Shown here piece by piece: positions 7,093-14,995 of a stretch of DNA of 64,000 nt (positions are counted from its first letter, which is position 1; each line of letters begins with the position of its first letter). Both the position numbers and the translations under genes were made by a program. The notes below the pieces were generated by a model. It ran no database searches. It saw nothing but the letters and a program-made list of their open reading frames with translations, and was not told where the DNA came from. The DNA is from Methylobacterium radiodurans (GTDB lineage Bacteria; Pseudomonadota; Alphaproteobacteria; Rhizobiales; Beijerinckiaceae): assembly GCF_003173735.1 (NCBI RefSeq), contig NZ_CP029551.1, positions 5,285,001 through 5,349,000 on the forward strand, in the 5' to 3' direction.

Positions 7093-10000
7093 GTGTCGGA
7101 TCGCCAGTTGGCGAACGGGCAGGTCACGGTCCTACCTCTAGCCGTTCGAGCGCTCGACATGCCCGCCACCTTCGGCACTGCCACCACCACCTTGGTTGAG
7201 AGCGAACCTTGGGAGCTATCTGCAGCTGACCTCAACGGCGACGGCAAGCTCGATCTCGTCGTGCCGAACACCGCCTCGAATAGCCTGTCGGTCCTCATCG
7301 GCAACGGCGATGGCAGCTTTCGGCCCGCCGTCAACTATCCGGTCAGCAGTAGCCCCATCTCTGGCGCGCTGGCCGACGTGACCGGCGACGGCAAGATCGA
7401 CATCGTCGTGGGCATCAATGGCGCCCCAAGCTTGCTGGCAGGCAACGGCGACGGCACGTTCCAGGCCGCCGCGGGGATCGCCGGCGGCAACGCACTTCAG
7501 TCGTACTGGCTTCGCGCTGTCGACCTGAATGCTGACGGCAAGCTCGATCTTGCCTACACCAATTTTGGCCCCAACCAGCTCGTCGTTCAGTACGGCAACG
7601 GTGACGGCACCTTCGGGACCGGGGCTCTCTACTCCGTCGGCAACCTCCCCCGAGCCCCGGCAATCGGCGACTTCAACCATGACGGTAAGCTCGACATCGT
7701 CACCGCCAACAGCGGCGCTACCAGCGTCTCGGTTCTACTGGCCAACGCCGACGGCACCTACCAGAGTCAGGTGCCTTACCCCGTCGGCGCAAGTCCCTAC
7801 TCGGTGGCGACAGGCGACTTCAACGGCGACGGCAACCTCGACCTCGTGACCGCGGCCCTCAACGCAAACAGCTACTCGGTGCTGCTGGGCCGCGGCGACG
7901 GCACATTTCAGCCTGCCCTCACCACGGCCGCCCAGGGTAACTCCAATGAGATCACGGTCGCCGATGTGGACGGCGACGGGAAGCTAGATCTCATCATCGC
8001 CAACAGCAGCGCCAATCAAGTTGGCATCGCCTACGGCCAGGGCGACGGCACCTTCTCCGCTTGGCAGACGCTCCCCACCGGTGGCGGCCCCTACACGGCC
8101 ATTGCCGTCGATCTGAACGGCGACGGTCGCCTCGATCTCGCTGTCACGAACCGTGTCTCAGGCACGGTCACGACCTACATGCAATCGACTCCCCCAACGC
8201 TCTCGATCACGGGTGCCACGGTGGTGGAGGGCAACAGCGGCACCGCCGACGCCGCCTTCGTCGTCACCCGCAGCGACACCACCGGCTCGCCCACTGCCAC
8301 CTACACCATCACCAACAGCACCACCGACGGCGCCGACTTTGGTCCGGGCTTCCAGGCTACCGGCACCGTCACCTTCGCCGCCGGCGCCACCACTGCCACC
8401 ATCAACGTGCCGATCCGGGGAGACACTCTCTACGAGGCCAGCGAGACCTTCACGGTCGCTCTTTCTAACCCGCAGGGCGCCACCATCTCCGGCACCGGCC
8501 AAGCAACTGGCACGATCACCAACGACGATGCGCCCCCCACTGTGACGCTCAGCGGCGGGACCAGCATCGCCGAGGGCAACAGCGGCACGACGGTGGTGCC
8601 GATCACCGCCACACTCAGCGCAGTCAGCGGCCTTGCCACCACCGTCACCCTCGCGTTCGGCGGTACGGCCACGCAGGGCACGGACTACACCGTCTCCAGC
8701 ACCACCATCACTATCCCTGCCGGTTCGTTGAGTGGCTCGGTCAACGTCAACGTCCTGGGCGACACCGCCGTCGAGCCCAACGGGACCGCCACCGTCACCA
8801 TCGCGACCGCCACGAACGCGACCCCCGCCGGCGCGGCGCAAACCGTCACGATCCAGAACGACGACGTCTCCTACGCGATCACCGCCTCGGCCGCCGCGGT
8901 CGCCGAGGGCAGCAGCGGCGCGGGCAACGCGGTCACCTACACCGTCACCCGAACCGGCGACATGACCCAGGCTGGGGTCGCCACCGTCAGGCTCAGCGGC
9001 GAGGCCACCCGAGGCGACGACTACAGCACCACCCTGCCCGCCAACGGCCAGATCAACTTCGTGGCCGGCGACGCCAGCAAAACCTTTACGGTCACGACCG
9101 TACCCGACACCACAGTCGAACCCAACGAACGGGTGATCGCCACGATCACCGGCGTGAGCGGTCAAGGCGGGGCCACGATCGGGACACCGGCGAGCGCGAC
9201 CACCACGATCACCAACGACGATCAGTACGGTGTCTCGATCACCGCCACCGACGCGAGCAAACTGGAGGGCAACACCGGCACTACGCCCTTCACCTTCACC
9301 GTGTCGCGCACCGGCGGAACGGCGGACGCGATCACGCTCGCCTACGCCGTGACCGGCTCGGGCGCGAGCGCGGCGGATGCGGCCGATTTCGGCGGGACGT
9401 TGCCGAGCGGTACCGTGACGATCGCTGCCGGGCAGGCCTCGACGACACTGATGATCAACGTGACCGGGGACGGGCTGGTGGAGGCCGATGATGGTTTCAC
9501 CGTCACGCTGTCGAATGCGACGGCGAACGCCACGATTGTGCAATCCACGGCAATCGGCACCATCCGCAACGACGATCAGCCGCCGTACACTCCGCCGACC
9601 GCCCCGACCGCGGTGGCCGACACGGGCAGCGTGACGCTCGGCACGGCGCTGACGAAGGCCGCCCCCGGCGTGCTCGCCAACGACAGCGGCGCAGGTGCCA
9701 CGCTCACCGTCACCGCGGTCAACGGGCAGGCGGCCAACGTCGGCAAAGCGCTGGCCGGGGCCTACGGCAACCTCACGCTGAACGCGGACGGCTCGTACTC
9801 CTACGCCCCCGACTTCGCAAAGGCGGTGTTCACGGGCTCGGTGGTCGATCACTTCACCTACACCGACACCGCCAACGGGCAGACTGCCACGACCTCGCTC
9901 GACATCGCCGTGGCCCCGCCATCGGCCGCCACGCTGGCGCTGTTCGGTACGGTGGTGACGAACCCGGCGTCGCAGACCGGCGGCATCTACGGGCTGTACA

Positions 10001-10722
10001 CCGCCCTCCTCAACCGTGTGCCCGACGCGCTCGGGCTGGAGGGCTTCTCGGCCGCGATCCAGGCCGGCTCGGACCTCACGACTGTGGCAAGCGCCCTCCT
10101 CGGCTCGGCCGAGCGCGGCGGCACGGTCTCCGACCCGACCACCTACGTGCAGGGCCTCTACGCCAACGCCCTGCACCGGACCGCGGACGCGGGTGGGCTG
10201 AACTTCTTCGTGAACGAGCTCAACGCGGGCGTCAGCCAAGCCACGGTGGCGGTGCAGATCGCCACGAGCAGCGAGGCGCAGAGCCTCAACACGCCGGCCT
10301 TCCAGAGGGGCGTGTTCGTCACGGACGCCATCGATGCGGGGGTCGCACGACTGTACTACGGGCTCCTGAACCGCTCGCCGGACGCGGGCGGTCTCGGCAG
10401 CTTCGAGGGGTTGGTGAAGCAGGCGGCGGCCAGCGGTGCAGCTGCCGGCGCGATCCAGGGGCTCGCCACGGTCGCCAACGTCATGCTGGGTTCGCCTGAG
10501 TTCGCCGCGACGCATGCCGGGCAGACGAGCGCGGCCTACGTGGACAGCCTGTACGTTGGTGCGCTCGGGCGGCACGCGGATGCGGCGGGGGCGAGCTACT
10601 TCGGGGCGGAGCTGGCGCAGGGCGTGAGCCGGGCGACGGTGGCCCTGCAGATCGTCGAGAGCGCGGAGGCGCAAGTTCACCTCGTCGGCGTCATCGAGCA
10701 GGGCTTCCAGCTTACGGCGTAG
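7093..10722 (+). CDS. Large FG-GAP / Calx-beta / DUF4214 surface or exported protein
   Basis: 1209 residues from GTG 7093 (ATG 7159 is an alternative start). Order: seven FG-GAP/VCBS-type calcium-binding repeats of the DxNGDGKLDL type (residues about 45-350), four Calx-beta domains each ending in xNDD (about 375-477, 490-590, 600-709, 716-826), a VCBS/cadherin-like domain (about 836-941, VLANDSGAGATLTVTAVNG), and four C-terminal DUF4214 units (963-1205; GLYxxLLNRxPDAxGL). No Sec signal is visible. DUF4214 tails are common in type I secretion substrates and adhesins, so a secreted calcium-dependent surface protein is likely. No ABC exporter is nearby. A terminator follows at 10745. Confidence 0.85.
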   Translation: MSDRQLANGQVTVLPLAVRALDMPATFGTATTTLVESEPWELSAADLNGDGKLDLVVPNTASNSLSVLIGNGDGSFRPAVNYPVSSSPISGALADVTGDGKIDIVVGINGAPSLLAGNGDGTFQAAAGIAGGNALQSYWLRAVDLNADGKLDLAYTNFGPNQLVVQYGNGDGTFGTGALYSVGNLPRAPAIGDFNHDGKLDIVTANSGATSVSVLLANADGTYQSQVPYPVGASPYSVATGDFNGDGNLDLVTAALNANSYSVLLGRGDGTFQPALTTAAQGNSNEITVADVDGDGKLDLIIANSSANQVGIAYGQGDGTFSAWQTLPTGGGPYTAIAVDLNGDGRLDLAVTNRVSGTVTTYMQSTPPTLSITGATVVEGNSGTADAAFVVTRSDTTGSPTATYTITNSTTDGADFGPGFQATGTVTFAAGATTATINVPIRGDTLYEASETFTVALSNPQGATISGTGQATGTITNDDAPPTVTLSGGTSIAEGNSGTTVVPITATLSAVSGLATTVTLAFGGTATQGTDYTVSSTTITIPAGSLSGSVNVNVLGDTAVEPNGTATVTIATATNATPAGAAQTVTIQNDDVSYAITASAAAVAEGSSGAGNAVTYTVTRTGDMTQAGVATVRLSGEATRGDDYSTTLPANGQINFVAGDASKTFTVTTVPDTTVEPNERVIATITGVSGQGGATIGTPASATTTITNDDQYGVSITATDASKLEGNTGTTPFTFTVSRTGGTADAITLAYAVTGSGASAADAADFGGTLPSGTVTIAAGQASTTLMINVTGDGLVEADDGFTVTLSNATANATIVQSTAIGTIRNDDQPPYTPPTAPTAVADTGSVTLGTALTKAAPGVLANDSGAGATLTVTAVNGQAANVGKALAGAYGNLTLNADGSYSYAPDFAKAVFTGSVVDHFTYTDTANGQTATTSLDIAVAPPSAATLALFGTVVTNPASQTGGIYGLYTALLNRVPDALGLEGFSAAIQAGSDLTTVASALLGSAERGGTVSDPTTYVQGLYANALHRTADAGGLNFFVNELNAGVSQATVAVQIATSSEAQSLNTPAFQRGVFVTDAIDAGVARLYYGLLNRSPDAGGLGSFEGLVKQAAASGAAAGAIQGLATVANVMLGSPEFAATHAGQTSAAYVDSLYVGALGRHADAAGASYFGAELAQGVSRATVALQIVESAEAQVHLVGVIEQGFQLTA

Positions 10723-10742
10723 TCCCACCCAAGAGATCGACC

Positions 10743-10997
10743 TCAGCCCGCCCCGGTCCGCCGTGGCGGGCTTTTCTTTGTCCGCCGTCTGGGCTGGTCG
10801 GTGGCGGCTTCGTCCCGCGCCTCCGCCTCGGCTGCAAGCCTCCGGATCACGTTGCCCAGCCGCGCCAGCATCGGCTGGCGCACGCGGTAGGTCGGCGCGT
10901 CGTAGTCCGAGCGCCACGCGGCCAGGGCCTCCTCCAGCGTGCGACCGTGGAGATACCCGGCGGCCAGCACGTGTCGCCCCTCGTCCGGCTCTCCCAC
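10743..10997 (-). CDS. Hypothetical protein, 84 residues
   Basis: GTG 10997 lies 7 bp beyond the stop of the upstream gene (11005), indicating one operon. The protein is helical (LHGRTLEEALAAWRSDYDAPTYRVRQPMLARLGNVIRRLAAEAEARDE) with a basic C-terminal tail of Arg/Lys/Thr whose coding overlaps the terminator of the convergent gene. No family recognised. The open frame extends upstream of 10997 but that part overlaps the preceding gene. Confidence 0.5.
   Translation of the reverse strand: MGEPDEGRHVLAAGYLHGRTLEEALAAWRSDYDAPTYRVRQPMLARLGNVIRRLAAEAEARDEAATDQPRRRTKKSPPRRTGAG
10745..10775 (+). terminator. Rho-independent terminator after the giant gene
   Basis: AGCCCGCC / GGCGGGCT stem and TTTTC run, 22 bp after the stop at 10722. 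It lies within the 3' end of the convergent minus-strand small gene. Confidence 0.8.
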
Positions 10998-11004
10998 CGC
11001 GCGC

Positions 11005-11256
11005 TCAGCCCTGGAGCGCCTCTGCGAAGTCGTCCGGCACCTCGCCGAACTGGCCGAGGATGGTCGCGCTCTCCAGCTCGCCCGTCTCATCGTCGGCCAC
11101 GATTTTGAGTGCGGCCGTACCGGGCATGCGGCCCGCCATCGACTCGGCCTTTTTCAGCGCCCCGCTTTCGGTCGAGGCGAGTTCCGGCCGGTCGGGCTTG
11201 AGTCGCTTCCGGTGGATGCTGAAGGTCTGCACCATGAAGCTCGTCTTCAGGGCCAT
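11005..11256 (-). CDS. Hypothetical protein, 83 residues
   Basis: Starts at ATG 11256 (MALKTSFMVQTFSIHRKRLKPDRPELASTESG). A basic N-terminal half and an acidic C-terminus (IVADDETGELESATILGQFGEVPDDFAEAL) suggest a small soluble protein. It sits in a minus-strand run with the DUF6894 gene upstream (15 bp) and the 84-residue gene downstream (7 bp). No recognised family; the tight spacing and clean start support it being real. Confidence 0.6.
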   Translation of the reverse strand: MALKTSFMVQTFSIHRKRLKPDRPELASTESGALKKAESMAGRMPGTAALKIVADDETGELESATILGQFGEVPDDFAEALQG

Positions 11257-11270
11257 GCTCTGATCCTCTC

Positions 11271-11528
11271 TCAGGCCGCCTGCAGCGTCGGCGCGGTTGC
11301 GTCGGTGAAGGGCAGCGTCAGTACGTGGCGGCCAGAGGCGTCGTGCACGTCGACGATCCAAGCTGACCAGTCGAGGCGGCCGGCGACCTGATCCATGATC
11401 GCGTGTGCAGCCCGTGCCGCCTCCGCAAGCAGGTTGTCGCGCGTCCGGAGATACCGGCCACGATGATCGAGCACCGCGTGCGTGCCGTCGGTGCAGTGGA
11501 ATCGGTAAGTGCCCGCCCGCATGTGCAA
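11271..11528 (-). CDS. DUF6894-like small protein
   Basis: 85 residues from ATG 11528 (a second ATG at 11522 is equally possible). The YRFHCTDGTHAVLDHRGRYLRTRDNLLAEAARAAHAIM opening and WSAWIVDVHDASGRHVLTLPF ending match the pattern of DUF6894 proteins (beta-strand, D-x-x-G turn, Ala-rich helix, V-x-D-E/A-x-G-x-x-L strand), which are abundant in Methylobacterium and Bradyrhizobium and lack a known function. First gene of a three-gene minus-strand run, divergent from the SOS operon; the intervening 111 bp holds the LexA box. Confidence 0.65.
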   Translation of the reverse strand: MHMRAGTYRFHCTDGTHAVLDHRGRYLRTRDNLLAEAARAAHAIMDQVAGRLDWSAWIVDVHDASGRHVLTLPFTDATAPTLQAA

Positions 11529-11610
11529 ACCTGCCCTTCATCCACAGCGCCCCACAGGCGGCGCAAATCGCCGTCTAGGCCGGATTGAACCGGACCGGGC
11601 GCCCGTGTTT

Positions 11611-11625
11611 GTTCTCTCTATGTTC
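11611..11625 (+). promoter_or_regulatory. LexA (SOS) box, alphaproteobacterial type
   Basis: GTTC-TCTCTAT-GTTC is an exact match to the GTTC-N7-GTTC LexA operator of alphaproteobacteria. It ends 14 bp before the first start codon of the umuD-umuC operon. The divergent DUF6894 operon starts 83 bp away on the other side and might also be affected. Confidence 0.82.
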
Positions 11626-11639
11626 TAGAAGGGGGAGTC

Positions 11640-11864
11640 GTGCCAATGCACGCGCAGGCTGTGGATGACCGGGCGTCTGAGGGCGAGCGGATCGCCGCGG
11701 CTTACGCGAGTGCGGCCGAGGGCGACACCTGGGCGGCGCTCGTCCAGGCGGTCTCTGACGCGCTCACCGACCTTGCCGAGGCCGAGCGCCGTTCCTTGCG
11801 CCGCGAGCGACTGATCTCGCACGGCTACGTGCGCGGCGCTCTCGCAGCGGAGGAGCGTGCGTGA
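11640..11864 (+). CDS. Hypothetical first gene of the SOS operon
   Basis: 74 residues from GTG 11640 (GTGCCAATG; ATG 11646 alternative), preceded by GGGGGAG. The product is an Ala/Glu-rich helical protein (AAAYASAAEGDTWAALVQAVSDALTDLAEAERRSLRRERL). Its stop overlaps the umuD start (GTGA), so it is translationally coupled to it and shares the LexA-boxed promoter. No family recognised. Confidence 0.6.
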   Translation: MPMHAQAVDDRASEGERIAAAYASAAEGDTWAALVQAVSDALTDLAEAERRSLRRERLISHGYVRGALAAEERA

Positions 11865-12316
11865 ACCTCCACCGCATTCACGCCCTGCCGGAGCATGGGG
11901 TCGCGACGGTGCGCGTGCCGCTCGTCGGCCAGACGCTTTGTGCGGGTTTTCCGTCGCCGGCCGACGACTTCCTGGAGGACGCGCTCGACCTGCCCCGCTG
12001 GCTCGTGCCGAACCCGCCCGCAACCTTCCTGTGGCAGATCAGCGGGGAATCAATGCGCGGCGCCGGCATCTTCGACCGCGACCTCGCCTGTGTCGATCGC
12101 AGCCTGAAGGCGGGGCACGACAGCGTGGTGGTCGCGGTGGTCGCCGGGCAGATGTCGATCAAGCGGCTCGTCATCGAGGGCAACCGCGCGCGCCTCGCCT
12201 TTGACAACCCGGACCTGCCCGCCTTCGCGGTCGAGGATCTCGAGGAGGCTGCGATCTGGGGCGTGGTGCGCTTCACGATCCGCTGGCACCTCGTGCGCGG
12301 GCGGCTCGGCCGATGA
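11861..12316 (+). CDS. umuD: UmuD-like S24 peptidase, polymerase V subunit
   Basis: 151 residues from GTG 11861. It has the self-cleavage region [11 protein letters not shown] (E. coli UmuD cleaves Cys-Gly in the same context; here C-A-G), the catalytic serine in GESMRGAGI and the catalytic lysine in SIKRLV, in the expected order. RecA-stimulated self-cleavage activates UmuD for translesion synthesis with UmuC. It overlaps its neighbours at both ends by 4 bp and is under the LexA box at 11611. Confidence 0.9.
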   Translation: MNLHRIHALPEHGVATVRVPLVGQTLCAGFPSPADDFLEDALDLPRWLVPNPPATFLWQISGESMRGAGIFDRDLACVDRSLKAGHDSVVVAVVAGQMSIKRLVIEGNRARLAFDNPDLPAFAVEDLEEAAIWGVVRFTIRWHLVRGRLGR

Positions 12317-12922
12317 GCCGAGCGCTGGCGCTGATCGACGGCCACTCGTTCTACTGCTCGTGCGAGCGCGTGTTCGACCCGAAGCTCGCGGGCGTGCCCG
12401 TCATCGTGCTCTCCAACAACGACGGCTGCGCCATCGCACGCACCGCCGAGGCCAAGGCGCTCGGCATCCGCATGGGCGACCCCTTCTTCAAGACCCGGGA
12501 GATGTGCCGGGCCCAAGGCGTGCGGGTGTTCTCCTCGAACTACACCCTCTACGGCGACATGAGCGCACGCACGAATGCGGTCTACCGGGACTTCTCGCCT
12601 CGGGTCGAGATCTACTCCATCGACGAGAGCTTCCTCGACCTCTCGGGCGTGCGGGCGGACCGGCGCGTCGAACTCGCCCGGGACCTGCGCGCGACGGTCC
12701 GCGCCTGGACCGGCATTCCGACCTGCGTGGGCATCGGCCCGACCAAGACGCTCGCCAAGCTCGCCAACCACATCGCGAAGACGGTGCCGGACCTGCAGGG
12801 CGTCTGCGATCTGACCGACCCGGTGGCCTACGATCACTGGCTCTGCCGGATCGGCGTCGAGGAGGTCTGGGGCATCGGCCGAGCCTCGCTGGTGAAGCTG
12901 CAGGCGCTCGGCGTCGTGGAGT
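12313..12922 (+). pseudogene. umuC: UmuC-like Y-family DNA polymerase, truncated by IS3
   Basis: The N-terminal 203 residues of a protein that is normally about 420. [18 protein letters not shown] opens the palm, [12 protein letters not shown] carries the catalytic Asp-Glu pair, and [18 protein letters not shown] and [21 protein letters not shown] follow. Homology stops at 12922 where IS3 sequence begins; the frame runs 18 codons into the IS. The little-finger domain and UmuD/beta-clamp binding tail are absent, so polymerase activity is unlikely. No remaining 3' part of umuC is found on the far side of the IS. Confidence 0.85.
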
Positions 12923-12964
12923 TGGAGTTGACCCGTTTTGGTGGAGCGGTGGAACGCTTGCGGA

Positions 12965-13816
12965 TCAGGGGTTAGCGAGCATCTCCTGTTCGTAGCGGAT
13001 GGGTGAGCGATAACCGAGCGCGGAGTGCAGGCGCACGGGATTGTAGAAGCCCTCGATGAAGGTGAACACGGCCATGCGGGCCTGTGCCTGAGAGGCGAAG
13101 CGCCGGCGGTCGAGCAACTCGCACTCCAGGGTCGCGAAGAAGCTCTCGCACATTGCGTTGTCGTAGGCGTCGCCCACCGAGCCCATAGAGGGCCGCACGC
13201 CCGCTTCGCGGCCGCGACCGCCGAAGGCCAGCGACGTGTATTGCGATCCCTGGTCGGAGTGGTGGATCACATCGCGCGGCCGGCGCTGCGTGATAGCCAT
13301 CTCCAGTGCGTCGAGCACGAGTTCGGTCCGCAGGTGGCTGGCCATCGACCAGCCCACGACGCGCCGGCTCCAGGCGTCGACCACCACGGCGAGATAGAGG
13401 AAGCTCGCGCTAGTCGGCACGAAGGTAATGTCACCTACCCAAAGCTGGTTGGGGGCCTCGGCAGAGAAGTTGCGGTCCACGAGATCGGGCGCGGGGCGAG
13501 CCTCCCGGTCGCGTCGAGTGGTCACGACGCCTCCGCGCCGGCGGCTGACGCCGACAAGGCCCGCCTCGCGCATCAGCCGCGCAATGCGCTTGCGTCCGTG
13601 TCGTGCGCCCTGTGCTGCCAGCGTAGCGTGCACGCGCGGCGCACCGTAAATTTCGCCCGACCCAGCGTGAGCGATGCGGATCTGCTTCAACAACGCGGCA
13701 TCCGCAACGGCACGGACGGAGGGCGCGCGCTGCCGCCAAGCGTGATAGCCGGCCTCCGACACGCCGAGCACGCGTGCCATGGTCGCAATGGGGAAGACGG
13801 CCTGGTTCGCGCTCAT
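12965..13816 (-). CDS. IS3-family transposase OrfB (DDE integrase domain)
   Basis: 283 residues: HTH_21-like N-terminus ([31 protein letters not shown]), then an rve integrase domain with first Asp in [11 protein letters not shown], second Asp in [13 protein letters not shown] and Glu in [16 protein letters not shown]. All three catalytic residues are present, and the ending [24 protein letters not shown] is typical. It is overlapped by 4 bp with OrfA, and an AAAAG slippery motif near the orfA end would allow the usual -1 frameshift to OrfAB. Appears intact. Confidence 0.93.
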   Translation of the reverse strand: MSANQAVFPIATMARVLGVSEAGYHAWRQRAPSVRAVADAALLKQIRIAHAGSGEIYGAPRVHATLAAQGARHGRKRIARLMREAGLVGVSRRRGGVVTTRRDREARPAPDLVDRNFSAEAPNQLWVGDITFVPTSASFLYLAVVVDAWSRRVVGWSMASHLRTELVLDALEMAITQRRPRDVIHHSDQGSQYTSLAFGGRGREAGVRPSMGSVGDAYDNAMCESFFATLECELLDRRRFASQAQARMAVFTFIEGFYNPVRLHSALGYRSPIRYEQEMLANP

Positions 13817-14136
13817 GAACTGGAAGAGCCCGACGGCACCGCGCCGCTCTCCCGTGCGAACCAGGCCGCGGCTTTTGAGAGGATGTCGCGCTCCAACCGA
13901 AGCTGCCGCACCTCGCGGCGTAGACGGGCCAGTTCCTCCCGCTCGGCGAGCGTCAGGACGTCACTTTTGGAGGCGCCACGGCTCTCACCGCGGTCGGCTT
14001 GAGCGACCCAGTTGCGGATGGCCTGGGCAGAGGGCTCGAACTCGCGGGCGAGATCAGCCGGGTCGCGTCCGGCGCGTACCAATTCGACCATCTGGCGGCG
14101 GAACTCGGGGGCGTAGGGCGGGCGTGTATGAGGCAT
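13813..14136 (-). CDS. IS3-family transposase OrfA
   Basis: 107 residues from ATG 14136. A helix-turn-helix of the HTH_Tnp_1 type (YAPEFRRQMVELVRAGRDPADLAREFEPSAQAIRNWVAQAD) is followed by a leucine-zipper-like coiled coil (LAEREELARLRREVRQLRLERDILSKAAAWFARE). OrfA binds the IS ends. The same frame is open into the truncated Crp/Fnr gene upstream, but the family start is at 14136. Confidence 0.9.
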   Translation of the reverse strand: MPHTRPPYAPEFRRQMVELVRAGRDPADLAREFEPSAQAIRNWVAQADRGESRGASKSDVLTLAEREELARLRREVRQLRLERDILSKAAAWFARESGAVPSGSSSS

Positions 14137-14191
14137 GGAGCGCACCTCGTGCGAAAAGTCTGAAAGGCTCCACCAGACCGGGTCAACTCCA

Positions 14192-14607
14192 GGCTCTACC
14201 AGGGTGTCGCGCCAGAGCGTTGCTGCCAAGCCGGGGAACTTGGCCAGCACCGCGCGCATGGGTGCATGGGGAATGAAGGCGACCACTGCCTGACCAACGG
14301 TGGCAAGGCCATGATCCACGACCGACAAGTGCACGCTCTGCATGTCGGGGAGGTCGCCTGACACGTGGAAGGCGGTGATCTGGCGCCGGCCCTGACTGAG
14401 AAGCTTGTAGCGGCAGACCCAACCTTCCAGGATCAGACTGCACTGGGACGGCCGATCACCGTCGCGCACGATGTCATGATGTGGGCCGAGCGTCCGCACC
14501 TTGGCAGGCAGGCTCAGGATGGCTTGGTGCTCATCCAACGAAAGAGGCGTGATGCTCTCCAGCTTGCGGACAAGGGGCTCCAGCAAGTGGTTGCCTGGAG
14601 AGGAAAC
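14192..14607 (-). pseudogene. Crp/Fnr-family regulator truncated by IS3
   Basis: Retains the cNMP-binding-like domain: LVRKLESITPLSLDEHQAILSLPAKVRTLGPHHDIVRDGDRPSQCSLILEGWVCRYKLLSQGRRQITAFHVSGDLPDMQSV, a clear rhizobial Crp/Fnr N-terminus, then the dimerisation helix region up to LWRDTLVEPG. Homology ends at the IS3 right end (14191), so the C-terminal HTH is missing. I choose GTG 14607; an ATG at 14706 lies in frame but adds unrelated residues. 14608-14944 holds no supported gene. Confidence 0.82.
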
Positions 14608-14944
14608 GAGAGCTTCCCCCTGCTTGCGGGCGCACACTCCTCCGATCGCCCGCGCGAAAGCCGGCGCGGCGAGTGGCATGCGCCCTGACCCATGTTCATC
14701 CCCCACAATGATTTAGGTTGGGCCCGGTTCCATGGGGCGCAATCTTCGGTTGCAACCAGGACGGTGCCAAACACGTCCGCTTCAGGCCAGTGAGTGCTGT
14801 TGAGGCGCTCCATGCTCGGAGGCGTGCTCAAGATGGTCGGTCGAGGCCAGCCGGTCAGGGCAGCACCACGAGCTTCACGACCTGCTCGTTGCTCTCAATC
14901 ATGTGAGCCTCAGCGCAATCGCCGTTGCGATTTGGCTCATGAAA

Positions 14945-14977
14945 GAGCCCGCCTCGGCCATTCGCCGGGCGGGCTAA
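14945..14977 (-). terminator. Rho-independent terminator of the chemoreceptor gene
   Basis: On the minus strand AGCCCGCCCGGC...GGCGGGCT is followed by CTTTC, 19 bp after the chemoreceptor stop. Same hairpin family as 3785, 4810 and 10745. Confidence 0.75.
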
Positions 14978-14995
14978 AGTGTGCGGGCTATGTGA

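Larger units (their letters stand above)
12923..14191 (-). mobile_element. IS3-family insertion sequence, 1269 bp
   Basis: Inverted ends: TGGAGTTGACCCG-T-T-TGGTGGAGC at 12923 and its complement ending at 14191 (GCTCCACCAGACCGGGTCAACTCCA on the plus strand), sharing 21 or more of about 25 bases and starting TG and ending CA as in IS3 elements. It encodes overlapping orfA and orfB on the minus strand. There is no 3-4 bp target duplication, and each flank is a different truncated gene (umuC left, Crp/Fnr right). Confidence 0.88.

Noticed and set aside
7093..7161. ATG 7159 as the start of the giant repeat protein
   Set aside because: Possible, but the GTG at 7093 gives a continuous frame. I could not decide between them, so I kept the longer form and noted the alternative.
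8158..10917. A 919-codon minus-strand frame opposite the FG-GAP/Calx-beta gene
   Set aside because: Arises from the repeated GAC/GGC codons of the real gene; no homology.
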